From Chitinophaga lutea (GTDB lineage: Bacteria; Bacteroidota; Bacteroidia; Chitinophagales; Chitinophagaceae): DNA of 64,000 nt. Under the pieces are notes generated by a model. That model saw only the letters and a list, made by a program, of their open reading frames with translations. It had not been told where the DNA came from and ran no database searches. Position 1 is the stretch's first letter, and each line of letters opens with the position of its first letter. Below, one piece after another: positions 25,873-34,083 of the stretch. Location of the stretch: positions 372,001-436,000 of the forward strand of contig NZ_RPDH01000003.1 of NCBI RefSeq assembly GCF_003813775.1, in the 5' to 3' direction. Both the position numbers and the translations under genes were made by a program.

Positions 25873-27105
25873 ATGGAACAAAGGCAACAGGGAACAAACA
25901 GGCTGGTGGTGATCGGCGGCGGAGCGGCCGGATTTTTTTGCGCGGTGAACGCAGCGCGGCTGCATCCGGGCCTGGAGGTGGTGCTGCTGGAAAAAACGGG
26001 CAAGCTGCTCTCGAAGGTAAAAGTCTCCGGAGGCGGGCGTTGCAACGTAACGCACGCTTTGGGCAGCATTGCCGAGATGGTGAAGCGCTATCCCCGCGGC
26101 GGCCGGTTCCTGAAGAAATCGTTCGGGCGCTTTTTTACGGACGATACGGTGCGCTGGTATGCCGAGCGCGGCGTGCGGCTGAAAACGGAAGACGATGGCC
26201 GGATGTTCCCCGATACGGACGATTCCCAGACGATCATCGACTGCCTGCTGCGCGAAGCCGATCGATACGGGGTGGAAGTGATGATGCATGCGGATGTGGT
26301 GCGGCTGGAACGGAACAGCGAATGGACGGTGCACCTGCAGGGCGGGCGCACCATCAAAGCGAAACATGTGTGTATAGCGGCTGGCGGCTATGCCCAGGCC
26401 GGTAAATACAGCTGGCTGCAGGAGCTGGGGCACGGGATTGAAACACCGGCGCCATCGCTCTTTACCTTCAATATGCCGCAGAACCCGGTAACGGCGCTTA
26501 TGGGCGTGTCTGTTCCAAGGGCGCAGGTGAAAATCGCCGGCAGCAAGCTGGTGGAAACGGGCCCGGTGCTGATCACGCACTGGGGCATGAGCGGCCCGGC
26601 CGTGCTGCGGCTCTCGGCATGGGGCGCGCGTTACCTCCAGGAAGAACAATACACCTTTACGCTGATCGTCAACTGGCTGCCGGATTATAACGAAAACTCC
26701 CTGCGCGAAGCCTGGCCGGCGTTGCGCCTCGAAATGGGCGGACAGGCCATTCACCACCGCAACCCCTTCAGCCTGCCGCAGCGCCTCTGGCAGTTTTTGC
26801 TGCAACAGGCAGGCATACACGAAAATGCCAGATGGGCCGAATTGCCGGCCAAGGAGCAGAATAAACTCATCCGCCTTTTAACGGCGATGGACTTCCCCGT
26901 GAAAGGAAAAACCACTTTTAAAGAAGAATTTGTGACCTGCGGCGGTGTGCAGCTGTCCGAGATCGATCCGCTCACCATGCGCAGCAGGGTAGTGGAGGAT
27001 TTATATTTTGCCGGTGAGATCATGGATGTAGACGGCATCACGGGCGGGTTTAATTTTCAGCATGCATGGACCAGCGGCTGGATTGCCGCGCAGCTGGGCG
27101 CTTAG
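25873..27105 (+). CDS. NAD(P)/FAD-dependent oxidoreductase, HI0933/YhiN family
   Basis: 410 residues. The dinucleotide-binding GGGAAGFFCAVNAAR follows a beta strand at residues 12-16, and the family motif SKVKVSGGGRCNVTH lies near 48-62. THWGMSGPAVLRLSAWGARYL and the C-terminal DLYFAGEIMDVDGITGGFNFQ segment that closes the FAD site are also intact. The family is a cytoplasmic flavoprotein of unknown physiological substrate. It is divergent from the macroglobulin gene and stands alone, with 113 bases between the two starts. Confidence 0.92.
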   Translation: MEQRQQGTNRLVVIGGGAAGFFCAVNAARLHPGLEVVLLEKTGKLLSKVKVSGGGRCNVTHALGSIAEMVKRYPRGGRFLKKSFGRFFTDDTVRWYAERGVRLKTEDDGRMFPDTDDSQTIIDCLLREADRYGVEVMMHADVVRLERNSEWTVHLQGGRTIKAKHVCIAAGGYAQAGKYSWLQELGHGIETPAPSLFTFNMPQNPVTALMGVSVPRAQVKIAGSKLVETGPVLITHWGMSGPAVLRLSAWGARYLQEEQYTFTLIVNWLPDYNENSLREAWPALRLEMGGQAIHHRNPFSLPQRLWQFLLQQAGIHENARWAELPAKEQNKLIRLLTAMDFPVKGKTTFKEEFVTCGGVQLSEIDPLTMRSRVVEDLYFAGEIMDVDGITGGFNFQHAWTSGWIAAQLGA

Positions 27106-27301
27106 TGCGCCGGGATGGTTGTTGTCGGACAGAGAAGTCGCATTAGGGTGTGAACTGGCCGGATAGCGAAGTAGCCCGGTGAGCCCCCGTAACATAAATT
27201 GAAACGCTTTTTTCAGCAGATACAAACGGGTGGTGGATGGTAATCCAATTCAACCTGTCATATCAGTGTACCGGATAGCGGCACAGTCCTTTACTTCGTT
27301 C

Positions 27302-29203
27302 TCAGAACAATGTAATCCCGGCCTGCCAGCCGAGCCAGGCGTTAAAGTCGCCGTTATCGAAGAAAGAAGGATATCCTTTACCAGGCACCGGGTGCAACTC
27401 GCTGTATTCCCCGATGGAAAACGCGGGCCCTGCGTGAACGGACAGCCAGGGTGCGATGCGGAAATTGACAAGCGGCATCAGCCGCCCGATCGTCGCACTC
27501 ACATCCCAGTTCCCGTCAAACAACGTCTGCTGCACCAGTTCCGCCGTCATCCCCAGTCTTTTGTACAGTGTGAACGCCGTGCCGATACCGAACCCGAAAC
27601 CATATTGCGCATCGCCCTTTCCCGCCATCAGCACCGAATAAAGCTGCCGCCGTCCTGTTTTCAAGGAAGCCTGTACGGGTAGCAGATCCGAAGCGGAGAT
27701 GGATAATTTGTAGTATCCATTCTTTCGCACGATGTTCACAAGGCCGATGCTGGTACCGGCCGATGAGTCGGCAATATTGATGAGGCCGAACTGGAGACCC
27801 TTGACGGTGCGCGCGTAGTTGAACACCCCGATCTGCGCGCCATGGTTGATGCCGTTCGTGCGGTTGGCGATGCCCGCCAGTTGAATGCCCTTCAGGCTGT
27901 CGCCGGTGGAGTTGTAGATCCCCGCAATCTGGATGCCTTCCACCGTTCCTTTGGCGTGGTTCAGGCCGCCCGTGATCTGGGCGCCTTTCGATGTGCCTTC
28001 GCTGTAGTTGCTCAATCCTGCTATCTGTGCGCCCAGCACTTCGCCGCGGATGATATTGAGCCCGCCCGCGGCCTGGAACCCCATGAAGCTGCCGTTGCCC
28101 ACGTTGGCGAGGCCGGCCGCCTGCGCGCCGCTTGAAAAACCGCCGGTTTTATTGATGCCCCCGGTGGCCTGTGCGCCGGTCATGCTACTGTCGATGATAT
28201 TGGCGATGCCCGCCGCCTGCGCGCCCATCGCCGATTTCATCACCCGGTTCATGCCCCCGGTGGCCTGCGCGCCTTTCATGTGACCGCCTACCATGTTGAA
28301 CAGGCCGGCCACCTGTGCGTATTGTGCGTCTTTTTTGTTGATGTTGAAACCGCCGGCTACTTCCACGCCGTCGAGGCCGGCGGAGTAGCCGCCCACGATG
28401 TTGAGCGAAAACTTGTTCACCACCTGCCCGGCCATCTTGCCGTGTGTGCCAAGCGAAGGCACAATGGAGGTCTGCACCGGCTTTTCGGCGAAGAAGCGGG
28501 AAATGTTCTGGGTCTGCCGCCGCAGCGTGTTGGAGAGCAGCTTTTTACCGAGCCAGGTCTTTTCCACCCCGTCGGTAACGGTGAACTCCCGCAGCTGCAC
28601 TGGCGGGGCGGGCGCAATGGCGATGGATATTTCCCGGTCGAAGCCGGGCATGATGTATAAAGCGGTATCGAGATAAAATTCCTTGCTCACCGTGAGCTGC
28701 ACAGAAGGCATGCGCCCGCGGTCGCGCAGCCGCAAATGAAAATGGCCTTCACTGTCGGTGAAGGTGGATGCGAGGTTGCTGTGCTCGAAGATGCTGGCTG
28801 CCTCGATGGCCTGACCGCTTAGCCGGTCGCGCACGGTACCGCTGATCATGTAATGCCGCTCCCGCTGGCCGTCTGCCCGCTGCAGCACGATGTTATCGCC
28901 ACTTTCCACATACTGTATGCGGCCCTGGAACAACTGGTCGAGCACCTGGCGCAGGGGTTTGTTCACTACGCGGAGGGTGACCAGGCTGTCTTTTCTGAAA
29001 GGGCTCCCTATAAACGAAAAAGAGCCCTTGCTCTGTAAACTGAGCCGGGCCAGTACCGTATCAACAGGTTGGCGTACCACGTTGATCGAAACGTTTTTAT
29101 TGAGAGGTTGCTGCGCATACAGGGCAGGAGCGCCGCAGATGCCGGCGAGGCATATCAGGAGTATGAAACAGAAGCGTGACAATGTGCTACAGGGTTTATG
29201 CAT
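27302..29203 (-). CDS. STN/CarboxypepD protein with LA_2272-type surface repeats
   Basis: 633 residues. The signal peptide (1-30, ending LYAQQ) is followed by an STN domain (about 35-110, PVDTVLARLSLQSKGSFSF, NKPLRQVLDQLFQG) and a CarboxypepD-regulatory domain (about 117-195). Twelve 16-residue repeats with the motif GxQxAGxxN run from 279 to about 470, and a beta-rich C-terminus ends the protein. The repeats match the LA_2272/LA_2273 surface-repeat family first named in Leptospira. STN domains usually belong to TonB receptors or secretins, so the pairing with a repeat barrel suggests an envelope sensor or anchor. A -7 box at 29242 supports independent transcription. Confidence 0.85.
   Translation of the reverse strand: MHKPCSTLSRFCFILLICLAGICGAPALYAQQPLNKNVSINVVRQPVDTVLARLSLQSKGSFSFIGSPFRKDSLVTLRVVNKPLRQVLDQLFQGRIQYVESGDNIVLQRADGQRERHYMISGTVRDRLSGQAIEAASIFEHSNLASTFTDSEGHFHLRLRDRGRMPSVQLTVSKEFYLDTALYIMPGFDREISIAIAPAPPVQLREFTVTDGVEKTWLGKKLLSNTLRRQTQNISRFFAEKPVQTSIVPSLGTHGKMAGQVVNKFSLNIVGGYSAGLDGVEVAGGFNINKKDAQYAQVAGLFNMVGGHMKGAQATGGMNRVMKSAMGAQAAGIANIIDSSMTGAQATGGINKTGGFSSGAQAAGLANVGNGSFMGFQAAGGLNIIRGEVLGAQIAGLSNYSEGTSKGAQITGGLNHAKGTVEGIQIAGIYNSTGDSLKGIQLAGIANRTNGINHGAQIGVFNYARTVKGLQFGLINIADSSAGTSIGLVNIVRKNGYYKLSISASDLLPVQASLKTGRRQLYSVLMAGKGDAQYGFGFGIGTAFTLYKRLGMTAELVQQTLFDGNWDVSATIGRLMPLVNFRIAPWLSVHAGPAFSIGEYSELHPVPGKGYPSFFDNGDFNAWLGWQAGITLF
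27794..28369 (-). repeat. Twelve 16-residue protein repeats with alternating pattern
   Basis: Units start at residues 279, 295, 311 and every 16 residues to 455. Position 7 alternates between glycine (AGGxN or TGGxN) and leucine or isoleucine (AGLxN, AGIxN) over most of the array, so the structural unit may be 32 residues. Confidence 0.8.
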
Positions 29204-29241
29204 GGCGAACGCCGGGACTGTAAGAGCAGTTCCCGGCGGGC

Positions 29242-29249
29242 CAAAATTA
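29242..29249 (-). promoter_or_regulatory. Bacteroidota -7 box TAATTTTG for the STN-repeat gene
   Basis: The minus strand reads TAATTTTG, matching TAnnTTTG, 38 bases before the ATG at 29203. Confidence 0.5.
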
Positions 29250-29292
29250 GGTTAAATCAGATAAAAGGGGCTAGTGCTTTCTGTACGGGCGG

Positions 29293-29904
29293 TTAAAATA
29301 TGCCTGCTTTCACCCCGAGGTGGAAAGAGGGGCCGCTCAGTTTGTCGTTGCCGAGACCGATGCCGCTGGTGCCTAATACCTGCCGGTAGGTGCCGCCGGC
29401 GATCACGCGGATGTAAGGGGTGATGTTCATTTCCGCATTGATGAACGGTTCGGCGACAAAGGCGGCGCTGGAGGCATGAATGCGATCACGGTCGCGGTCG
29501 TGGTCGCCCCGGACGTCTTCCCGTTCGGTTACCCTGCCGCCGCCAACGAGTGCGCCGGCGGACCAATGGAACAGTTTATCCGAATTGTGCACGTATTCGA
29601 ATACCCCGCCGGCATACCAGAGGCCCCATTCACGGCTGTTGTTGCCGTCTACCCGCAGCCGGTTGGCCAGGGAGTAGGAGCCGCCGCCGATCAGGAATTT
29701 TTTATCGAGGAATATGCCGCCGTAACCGCCGGGCAATACCGCCAGCCGTCCGTCCATGATGGACAGTTTGCCCTGGAGGGCGCCGTACGCGCCGATTTTC
29801 GAGGCGCGGCCTGATTTCTTCATGTCAGAAAGGGACTCTATCTGCTGTGCCTGGGCTACATGCACAAACAAGATGGTGAGGATAGCCAGTAAGAATGTTT
29901 TCAT
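29293..29904 (-). CDS. Small exported beta-barrel-like protein
   Basis: 203 residues with a clear signal peptide (1-19, ending VAQAQQ). The mature part is rich in Gly, Tyr and alternating beta strands and ends in Phe (GVKAGIF), the usual last residue of outer-membrane barrels. A charged DHDRDRDR run sits in what would be a loop near 134-142. It resembles the small porin-like hypothetical proteins of Bacteroidota but no named family is recognised. It lies 89 bases upstream of the STN-repeat gene on the same strand, so the two may act together at the outer membrane. Confidence 0.75.
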   Translation of the reverse strand: MKTFLLAILTILFVHVAQAQQIESLSDMKKSGRASKIGAYGALQGKLSIMDGRLAVLPGGYGGIFLDKKFLIGGGSYSLANRLRVDGNNSREWGLWYAGGVFEYVHNSDKLFHWSAGALVGGGRVTEREDVRGDHDRDRDRIHASSAAFVAEPFINAEMNITPYIRVIAGGTYRQVLGTSGIGLGNDKLSGPSFHLGVKAGIF

Positions 29905-30089
29905 AATATGCTGTTTTTGTGGTTTCTGCTAATAAGACTGACGAAGGAGACTGCGCCCCTATACCGCGTTAATTTATTTTTAACCGGCTGAATGAACAGG
30001 CTGAACAATGGATTTTCAAAATGAACAAAATGGCAAGCTGTGCAGGATGGGCTTTGGGGTATCTTTATAGTCAATCAAAATCATATTCT

Positions 30090-30296
30090 ATGGAGCACAA
30101 ACATTTTGGCTGCGAAGAATTAGATCTCGCGGCAATGACAGACATCCAGGGTGGCGGTTATGTCAATAACCTGCTCACACTGGCCAAAGGTGCTTATGTA
30201 CTCACCAAAGGATTTGCCATGACGCTTCCATTGGCGGGCCCCCTGGCAGTTTCACTGCTGACCTCATTTGTAGATCCGGTGATAGAAGCCGCCTAA
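30090..30296 (+). CDS. Bacteriocin-like peptide with double-glycine leader
   Basis: 68 residues from the ATG at 30090. The leader ends at Gly21-Gly22 and fits the double-glycine consensus: L11 at -12, M16 at -7, I19 at -4 and G-G at -2/-1. The predicted mature peptide of 46 residues (GYVNNLLTLAKGAYVL...) is strongly hydrophobic with glycine and proline kinks, as in membrane-active bacteriocins or secreted signal peptides. Export of such peptides needs a peptidase-containing C39 ABC transporter, which is not in this window. No immunity gene or modification enzyme is adjacent. It is followed by a perfect terminator hairpin. The longer frame to 30021 has no support. Confidence 0.78.
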   Translation: MEHKHFGCEELDLAAMTDIQGGGYVNNLLTLAKGAYVLTKGFAMTLPLAGPLAVSLLTSFVDPVIEAA

Positions 30297-30317
30297 TTAC
30301 TGCGAGTTATTCCATTG

Positions 30318-30344
30318 AAACGGCCGGGCTTGCCCGGCCGTTTT
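30318..30344 (+). terminator. Perfect GC-rich terminator after the peptide gene
   Basis: AAACGGCCGGGC and GCCCGGCCGTTTT pair perfectly around a two-base loop, 22 bases after the stop codon at 30296. Confidence 0.88.
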
Positions 30345-30417
30345 CGTATGTATAAAGATTGCGCGGCATGATACCCGTTACGCCTGATGCATCAGGTACG
30401 CTCCATAGGGGAGGGAG

Positions 30418-30900
30418 GATGCGTTCCTTCGCTGTTACGAAAGAACGGAAGCCATCAACGTATCGGCCGATATTCAACCCAATGCTCCATGTACAAGGCC
30501 CCCTTCACAGGTAAAGGGGAATGTATCCGTTGCTGTGATGAAAGAACAGGAAGCCCATCCGCGCTCACGGTGGATATTCGACCAAAATCCTCATTATTCA
30601 CCTCCGATAAGGGGAATGTATCCGTTGCTGTGATGAAAGAACAGGAAGCCCATCTGCGCTCACGGTGGATATTCGACCAAAATCCTCATTATTCACCTCT
30701 GATAAGAGGAATGTATCCGTTGCTGTGATGAAAGAACAGGAAGCCCATCCGCGCTCACGGTGGATATTCGACCAAAATCCTCATTATTCACCTCTGATAA
30801 GGGGAATGTATCCGTTGCTGTGATGAAAGAACAGGAAGCCCATCACCGTTCGCGGCGGATATTCGACTCAAAACCTTTGTACAAAATACTCCATTCGGCG
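30418..30900. repeat. 95-bp tandem repeat array, four to five copies
   Basis: The marker AATGTATCCGTTGCTGTGAT starts at 30520, 30615, 30710 and 30805, exactly 95 bases apart. Copies from 30538, 30633 and 30728 are almost identical, the fourth (30823) diverges after about 30 bases, and a degenerate copy precedes them from about 30418. Each unit holds an ATG-started 31-codon frame (MKEQEAH...MYPLL) whose TGA overlaps the next ATG as TGATG. Two of the three differences between units change amino acids, so coding is unproven. The array fills the 610-base gap between the peptide gene and the deoxynucleoside kinase gene. Confidence 0.9.
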
Positions 30901-30907
30901 AGGATGC

Positions 30908-31531
30908 TCAGAGGTAAGTCACACCCGGCGGAATTTCCCTGTCGAGCGCGGCGAGCAGGGCATTGTAGTCGTTTTCGCTGCGCAGGAAATCCATTTTGGT
31001 GGTATCGATCATGAGCGTGCGCACGGCATGCTGCCGGAGGTATTGCATGTACATGTCGTGCACCTTCAGCAGGTAGCTGTCGGGTATCTGCTGCTCGTAA
31101 CTGCGGTTGCGCTTGCGGATGTTCTTTTGAAGGAGATCGACCGGGGCATTGAGGAATATCAGCAGGTCGGGTTGCGCAAGCTGCGGATTGATGATCTCGA
31201 ACAGCTTCTGGAATAAGGAAAACTCATCTTCCTGCAGGTTCATTTTGGCAAACAGCAGGCTTTTCACGAAAAGGTAATCGCTGACGGTGTACCGGGTGAA
31301 CAGGTCCTGGGCGGCGAGCACTTCCTTCAGCTGTTTGTACCGCTCGGCCATAAAGAACAGTTCCAACGGGAATGCATATTGGTCGGGTTGCTCGTAAAAT
31401 TTGGGCAGGAAGGGGTTGTCTGCAAATTCTTCCAGGATGAGCCGGGCCTGCAATTGTTCCGCGAGTTTGAGGGCGAGGGTGGTTTTGCCCGCGCCGATGT
31501 TGCCTTCTATGGTAATGAACTGGTAGCGCAT
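30908..31531 (-). CDS. Deoxynucleoside kinase
   Basis: 207 residues from the ATG at 31531 (MRYQFITIEGNIGAGKTT); the open frame extending to 31768 overlaps folK and is rejected. The P-loop GNIGAGKTT is at residues 10-18, EEFADNPFLPKFY follows as the substrate-side motif, and the RKRNRSYEQQIPDSYLLKV segment is the lid. The family phosphorylates deoxynucleosides in the cytoplasmic salvage pathway; the specific base is not clear. It starts two bases after the folK stop, so they form one operon. Confidence 0.9.
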   Translation of the reverse strand: MRYQFITIEGNIGAGKTTLALKLAEQLQARLILEEFADNPFLPKFYEQPDQYAFPLELFFMAERYKQLKEVLAAQDLFTRYTVSDYLFVKSLLFAKMNLQEDEFSLFQKLFEIINPQLAQPDLLIFLNAPVDLLQKNIRKRNRSYEQQIPDSYLLKVHDMYMQYLRQHAVRTLMIDTTKMDFLRSENDYNALLAALDREIPPGVTYL

Positions 31532-31533
31532 AT

Positions 31534-32028
31534 TCAGGGGGTGGCGGCAGCTAACTTTTGAGCGGGCAGGGGATCTGCACAGGCGTCGAGCAACTGGGCC
31601 ACAGTGAGTTGTAAAATAGGGTGTACCCAATCCGGGATGATGTCTCCAAGCGGAGCCAGCACAAACCGGCGGTTCTGCATCTGGGGATGCGGTACCTTCA
31701 GATGGGGCAGGGTAATGACTTCGTTGTTGAAAAAGATCAGGTCGATATCGATCACCCTGGCGCCCCATTTCATGCGCCTGACACGGCCGATCTCCTTTTC
31801 CACCTGTAAAAGTGTGTCGAGCAGCTCCGGCGCGGCCATTTCGGTTTCGATCTGCAGCCCCTGGTTCAGGTAATCGGGCTGCTGCACGTCTCCCCAGGGG
31901 GCCGTTTCATAAAGGGCCGATTCACGGATGATCCGGCCGGCACGTGCTGCAATGAGCGTAGCCGCCATTTGCAGGTTTTTGGGCCGGTCCCCGATATTGC
32001 CACCTATAAGTAATATTGCAGTATTCAT
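31534..32028 (-). CDS. folK: 2-amino-4-hydroxy-6-hydroxymethyldihydropteridine diphosphokinase
   Basis: 164 residues from the ATG at 32028 (MNTAILLIGGNIGDRPKNL). The -7 box at 32043 lies inside the alternative longer frame to 32055, supporting this start. FolK transfers pyrophosphate from ATP to the pterin in folate synthesis. Motifs seen are LIGGNIGDRPKNL at the start, SALYETAPWGDVQQPDYLNQ, and RVRRMKWGARVIDIDLIFF, which holds the ATP and magnesium ligands. The C-terminal VPHPQMQNRRFVLAPLGDI is also classic. It heads an operon with the deoxynucleoside kinase and is divergent from sppA. Confidence 0.95.
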   Translation of the reverse strand: MNTAILLIGGNIGDRPKNLQMAATLIAARAGRIIRESALYETAPWGDVQQPDYLNQGLQIETEMAAPELLDTLLQVEKEIGRVRRMKWGARVIDIDLIFFNNEVITLPHLKVPHPQMQNRRFVLAPLGDIIPDWVHPILQLTVAQLLDACADPLPAQKLAAATP

Positions 32029-32042
32029 GTATTTTGACGGCC

Positions 32043-32050
32043 CAAAAGTA
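32043..32050 (-). promoter_or_regulatory. Bacteroidota -7 box TACTTTTG for folK
   Basis: The minus strand reads TACTTTTG, matching TAnnTTTG, 14 bases before the ATG at 32028. It is 11 bases from the plus-strand sppA box, so the two promoters likely compete. Confidence 0.6.
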
Positions 32051-32061
32051 GCCATATTCCG

Positions 32062-32069
32062 TATTTTTG
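32062..32069 (+). promoter_or_regulatory. Bacteroidota -7 box TATTTTTG for sppA
   Basis: TATTTTTG matches TAnnTTTG and would give an mRNA leader of about 70 bases before the ATG at 32146. A TTG at 32034-32036 is 25 bases upstream of the box. Confidence 0.55.
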
Positions 32070-32145
32070 AAAAAATTAATGAAGATTTTGCATTTTGGGA
32101 CCGGTATCATCCGCCGTCACCAACTTCTAAACTAACAAAACAAAC

Positions 32146-33903
32146 ATGCGTAGTTTCCTGAAATTTTTCCTCGCTTCCTTTGTGGCCCTGATCGTTTTTT
32201 CCGTCGTCGCTTTCCTCTTCATACTGATGTTGATTGCCCGGGTGGCCTCCTCCGGCGATAAAGTAGTGGTAGGTTCCAACGCGGTGCTGGTGGTAGACCT
32301 CAGCGAATCGCTGAACGAACAGCGCCGGGAAGACGATGCCCTGACCGCTTTGGTGTCCGGCAGGCCGGTCCGCCAGCCTGGCCTCTTCGATGTGGTGCGG
32401 CTGCTCGACAAAGCTGCGGCAGACGATAATGTGAAAGGTATCTACATCAAAGCGCAAAATAATGGCAACGGTTTTGCCGCCAGCGAAGAGCTGCGCCGCG
32501 CCATTACGAAGTTCCGCCTGAGCAAAAAGTTCGTGCTCGCCTACGCGGAAACGATGTCGCAAAATGCCTATTACGTGGCTTCCGCAGCCGATAAAGTATA
32601 CCTGCACCCCAAAGGCATGATCGATTTCACGGGTTTTTCCATGACGATGATGTACCTGAAAGGCACGCTCGAAAAACTGGAAATCGAACCGCAGATCTTC
32701 TACAACGGCAAATTCAAAAGCGCCACGGAACCGTTGCGCGAAACGAAAATGACGGAAGCCAACCGCATCCAGACCACCGCTTTCCTCAACGAGCTGTACG
32801 GCGAATTCCTCCAGAAAGTCGGCGCATCGCGCAAGCTGGATACCGCCACCCTGCATGAATATGCCAACCAGGGCCTCATCCAGGCGCCTGCCGATGCGGA
32901 AAAGTATAAACTGGTGGACGCCCTGAAGTATAACGACCAGGTGATGGACGAAATCAAACGCCTGCTGAACCTGAAAGGCGAGGATAAAGTGAACTTCGTG
33001 TCGCTCAACAGCTATGATAAAGCCACCAGCCTCTACGAGATCAACGCCAACATAGCGGTGATCTACGCGGAGGGCGACATCACCAGCGGCCATAACGATG
33101 AACCCGTGGGCATTGCCAGCGAAGATTACATCAAGGTGATCCGCGAAGTGCGGCAGGACAAAGACATTAAAGCCATCGTGTTCCGGGTGAACTCACCGGG
33201 CGGCAGCGCCCTTGCGTCCGAAAGCATCTGGCGCGAACTGAGCCTGGCCCGCAAAAGCAAACCGGTGGTAGTGAGCATGGGCGATTATGCTGCTTCGGGC
33301 GGGTATTATATTTCCTGCATGGCCGATTCTATTTTCGCCGAGCCCAATACCCTCACAGGCTCCATCGGCGTGTTTGCCATACTGCCGAACATGAAAGGGT
33401 TTTTCAATAACAAACTGGGCATCACCTTCGACGGGGTGAAAACGGCCCAGTATGCCGACATCGGCGATGCCAGCCGTCCTTTGACGGACAAGGAAAAAGC
33501 CATCATCCAGCGCGGTGTGGATACGATTTACGCCAACTTCAAACAACGGGTGACCGAAGGCCGTAAGCTGGGCGCCGCAGTGGTAGACAGTATTGCGCAG
33601 GGCAGGGTGTGGACCGGCATACAGGCGCAGAAAATGGGGCTGGTAGACCGTTTGGGAGGCATCCAGGATGCGATCGCCTGCGCGGCTCGCCTCGCCAACG
33701 TGCCGGAGACCAAAATAACCACGTACCCCAAAATGAAAGACCCGTACGAAAAGCTGATGAAAACGCTGGGTGGGGAAGTGCGCAGCAGCTTCGTGAAAGA
33801 CGAGCTGGGCGACCACTACGAGCTTTACCAGACCATCCGCAAACTCAAGCAGCTGACGGGCGAAGTACAGGCCAAGCTGCCGTATAACCTCGTGATCGAA
33901 TAA
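32146..33903 (+). CDS. sppA: Signal peptide peptidase SppA, 67-kDa type
   Basis: 585 residues, the long double-domain form. One N-terminal membrane helix (about 5-33) anchors it, with the catalytic part outside the cytoplasm. By comparison with E. coli SppA, the Ser/Lys dyad is K191 in the FKSATEP segment and S384 in the GDYAASGGYYISC segment. FRVNSPGGSALASESIW provides the oxyanion-hole glycines. The enzyme degrades signal peptides released by signal peptidase in the cytoplasmic membrane. The gene is monocistronic and ends in one of the longest terminator hairpins of the window. Confidence 0.93.
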   Translation: MRSFLKFFLASFVALIVFSVVAFLFILMLIARVASSGDKVVVGSNAVLVVDLSESLNEQRREDDALTALVSGRPVRQPGLFDVVRLLDKAAADDNVKGIYIKAQNNGNGFAASEELRRAITKFRLSKKFVLAYAETMSQNAYYVASAADKVYLHPKGMIDFTGFSMTMMYLKGTLEKLEIEPQIFYNGKFKSATEPLRETKMTEANRIQTTAFLNELYGEFLQKVGASRKLDTATLHEYANQGLIQAPADAEKYKLVDALKYNDQVMDEIKRLLNLKGEDKVNFVSLNSYDKATSLYEINANIAVIYAEGDITSGHNDEPVGIASEDYIKVIREVRQDKDIKAIVFRVNSPGGSALASESIWRELSLARKSKPVVVSMGDYAASGGYYISCMADSIFAEPNTLTGSIGVFAILPNMKGFFNNKLGITFDGVKTAQYADIGDASRPLTDKEKAIIQRGVDTIYANFKQRVTEGRKLGAAVVDSIAQGRVWTGIQAQKMGLVDRLGGIQDAIACAARLANVPETKITTYPKMKDPYEKLMKTLGGEVRSSFVKDELGDHYELYQTIRKLKQLTGEVQAKLPYNLVIE

Positions 33904-33925
33904 TATTCTGAACAGCATATGATAA

Positions 33926-33971
33926 CCGGGGGCCGGCTGAAAAACATCTTTGTTTTTCAGCCGGCCCCCGG
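33926..33971. terminator. 20-bp perfect-stem terminator after sppA
   Basis: CCGGGGGCCGGCTGAAAAAC (33926-33945) pairs perfectly with its complement at 33952-33971 around a six-base loop. A downstream TTTTG gives a weak T-tract. Confidence 0.8.
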
Positions 33972-34083
33972 TGTTTTGAGGGCGGTTTCGACATGCAATA
34001 CGCCACCTCCCGGAAAACAGGGATGCCGCGAAGCCGTACTTTTCTTATTTTTACCGGCCAAAACCAAATAACAGCAGGTACCT

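Noticed and set aside
30387..30728. 113-codon protein across the repeat array
   Set aside because: It reads successive units in different frames because the period is not a multiple of three; a real gene would not depend on that.
30418..30900. CRISPR array
   Set aside because: The 95-bp units join directly with no unique spacers, and no cas genes are present.
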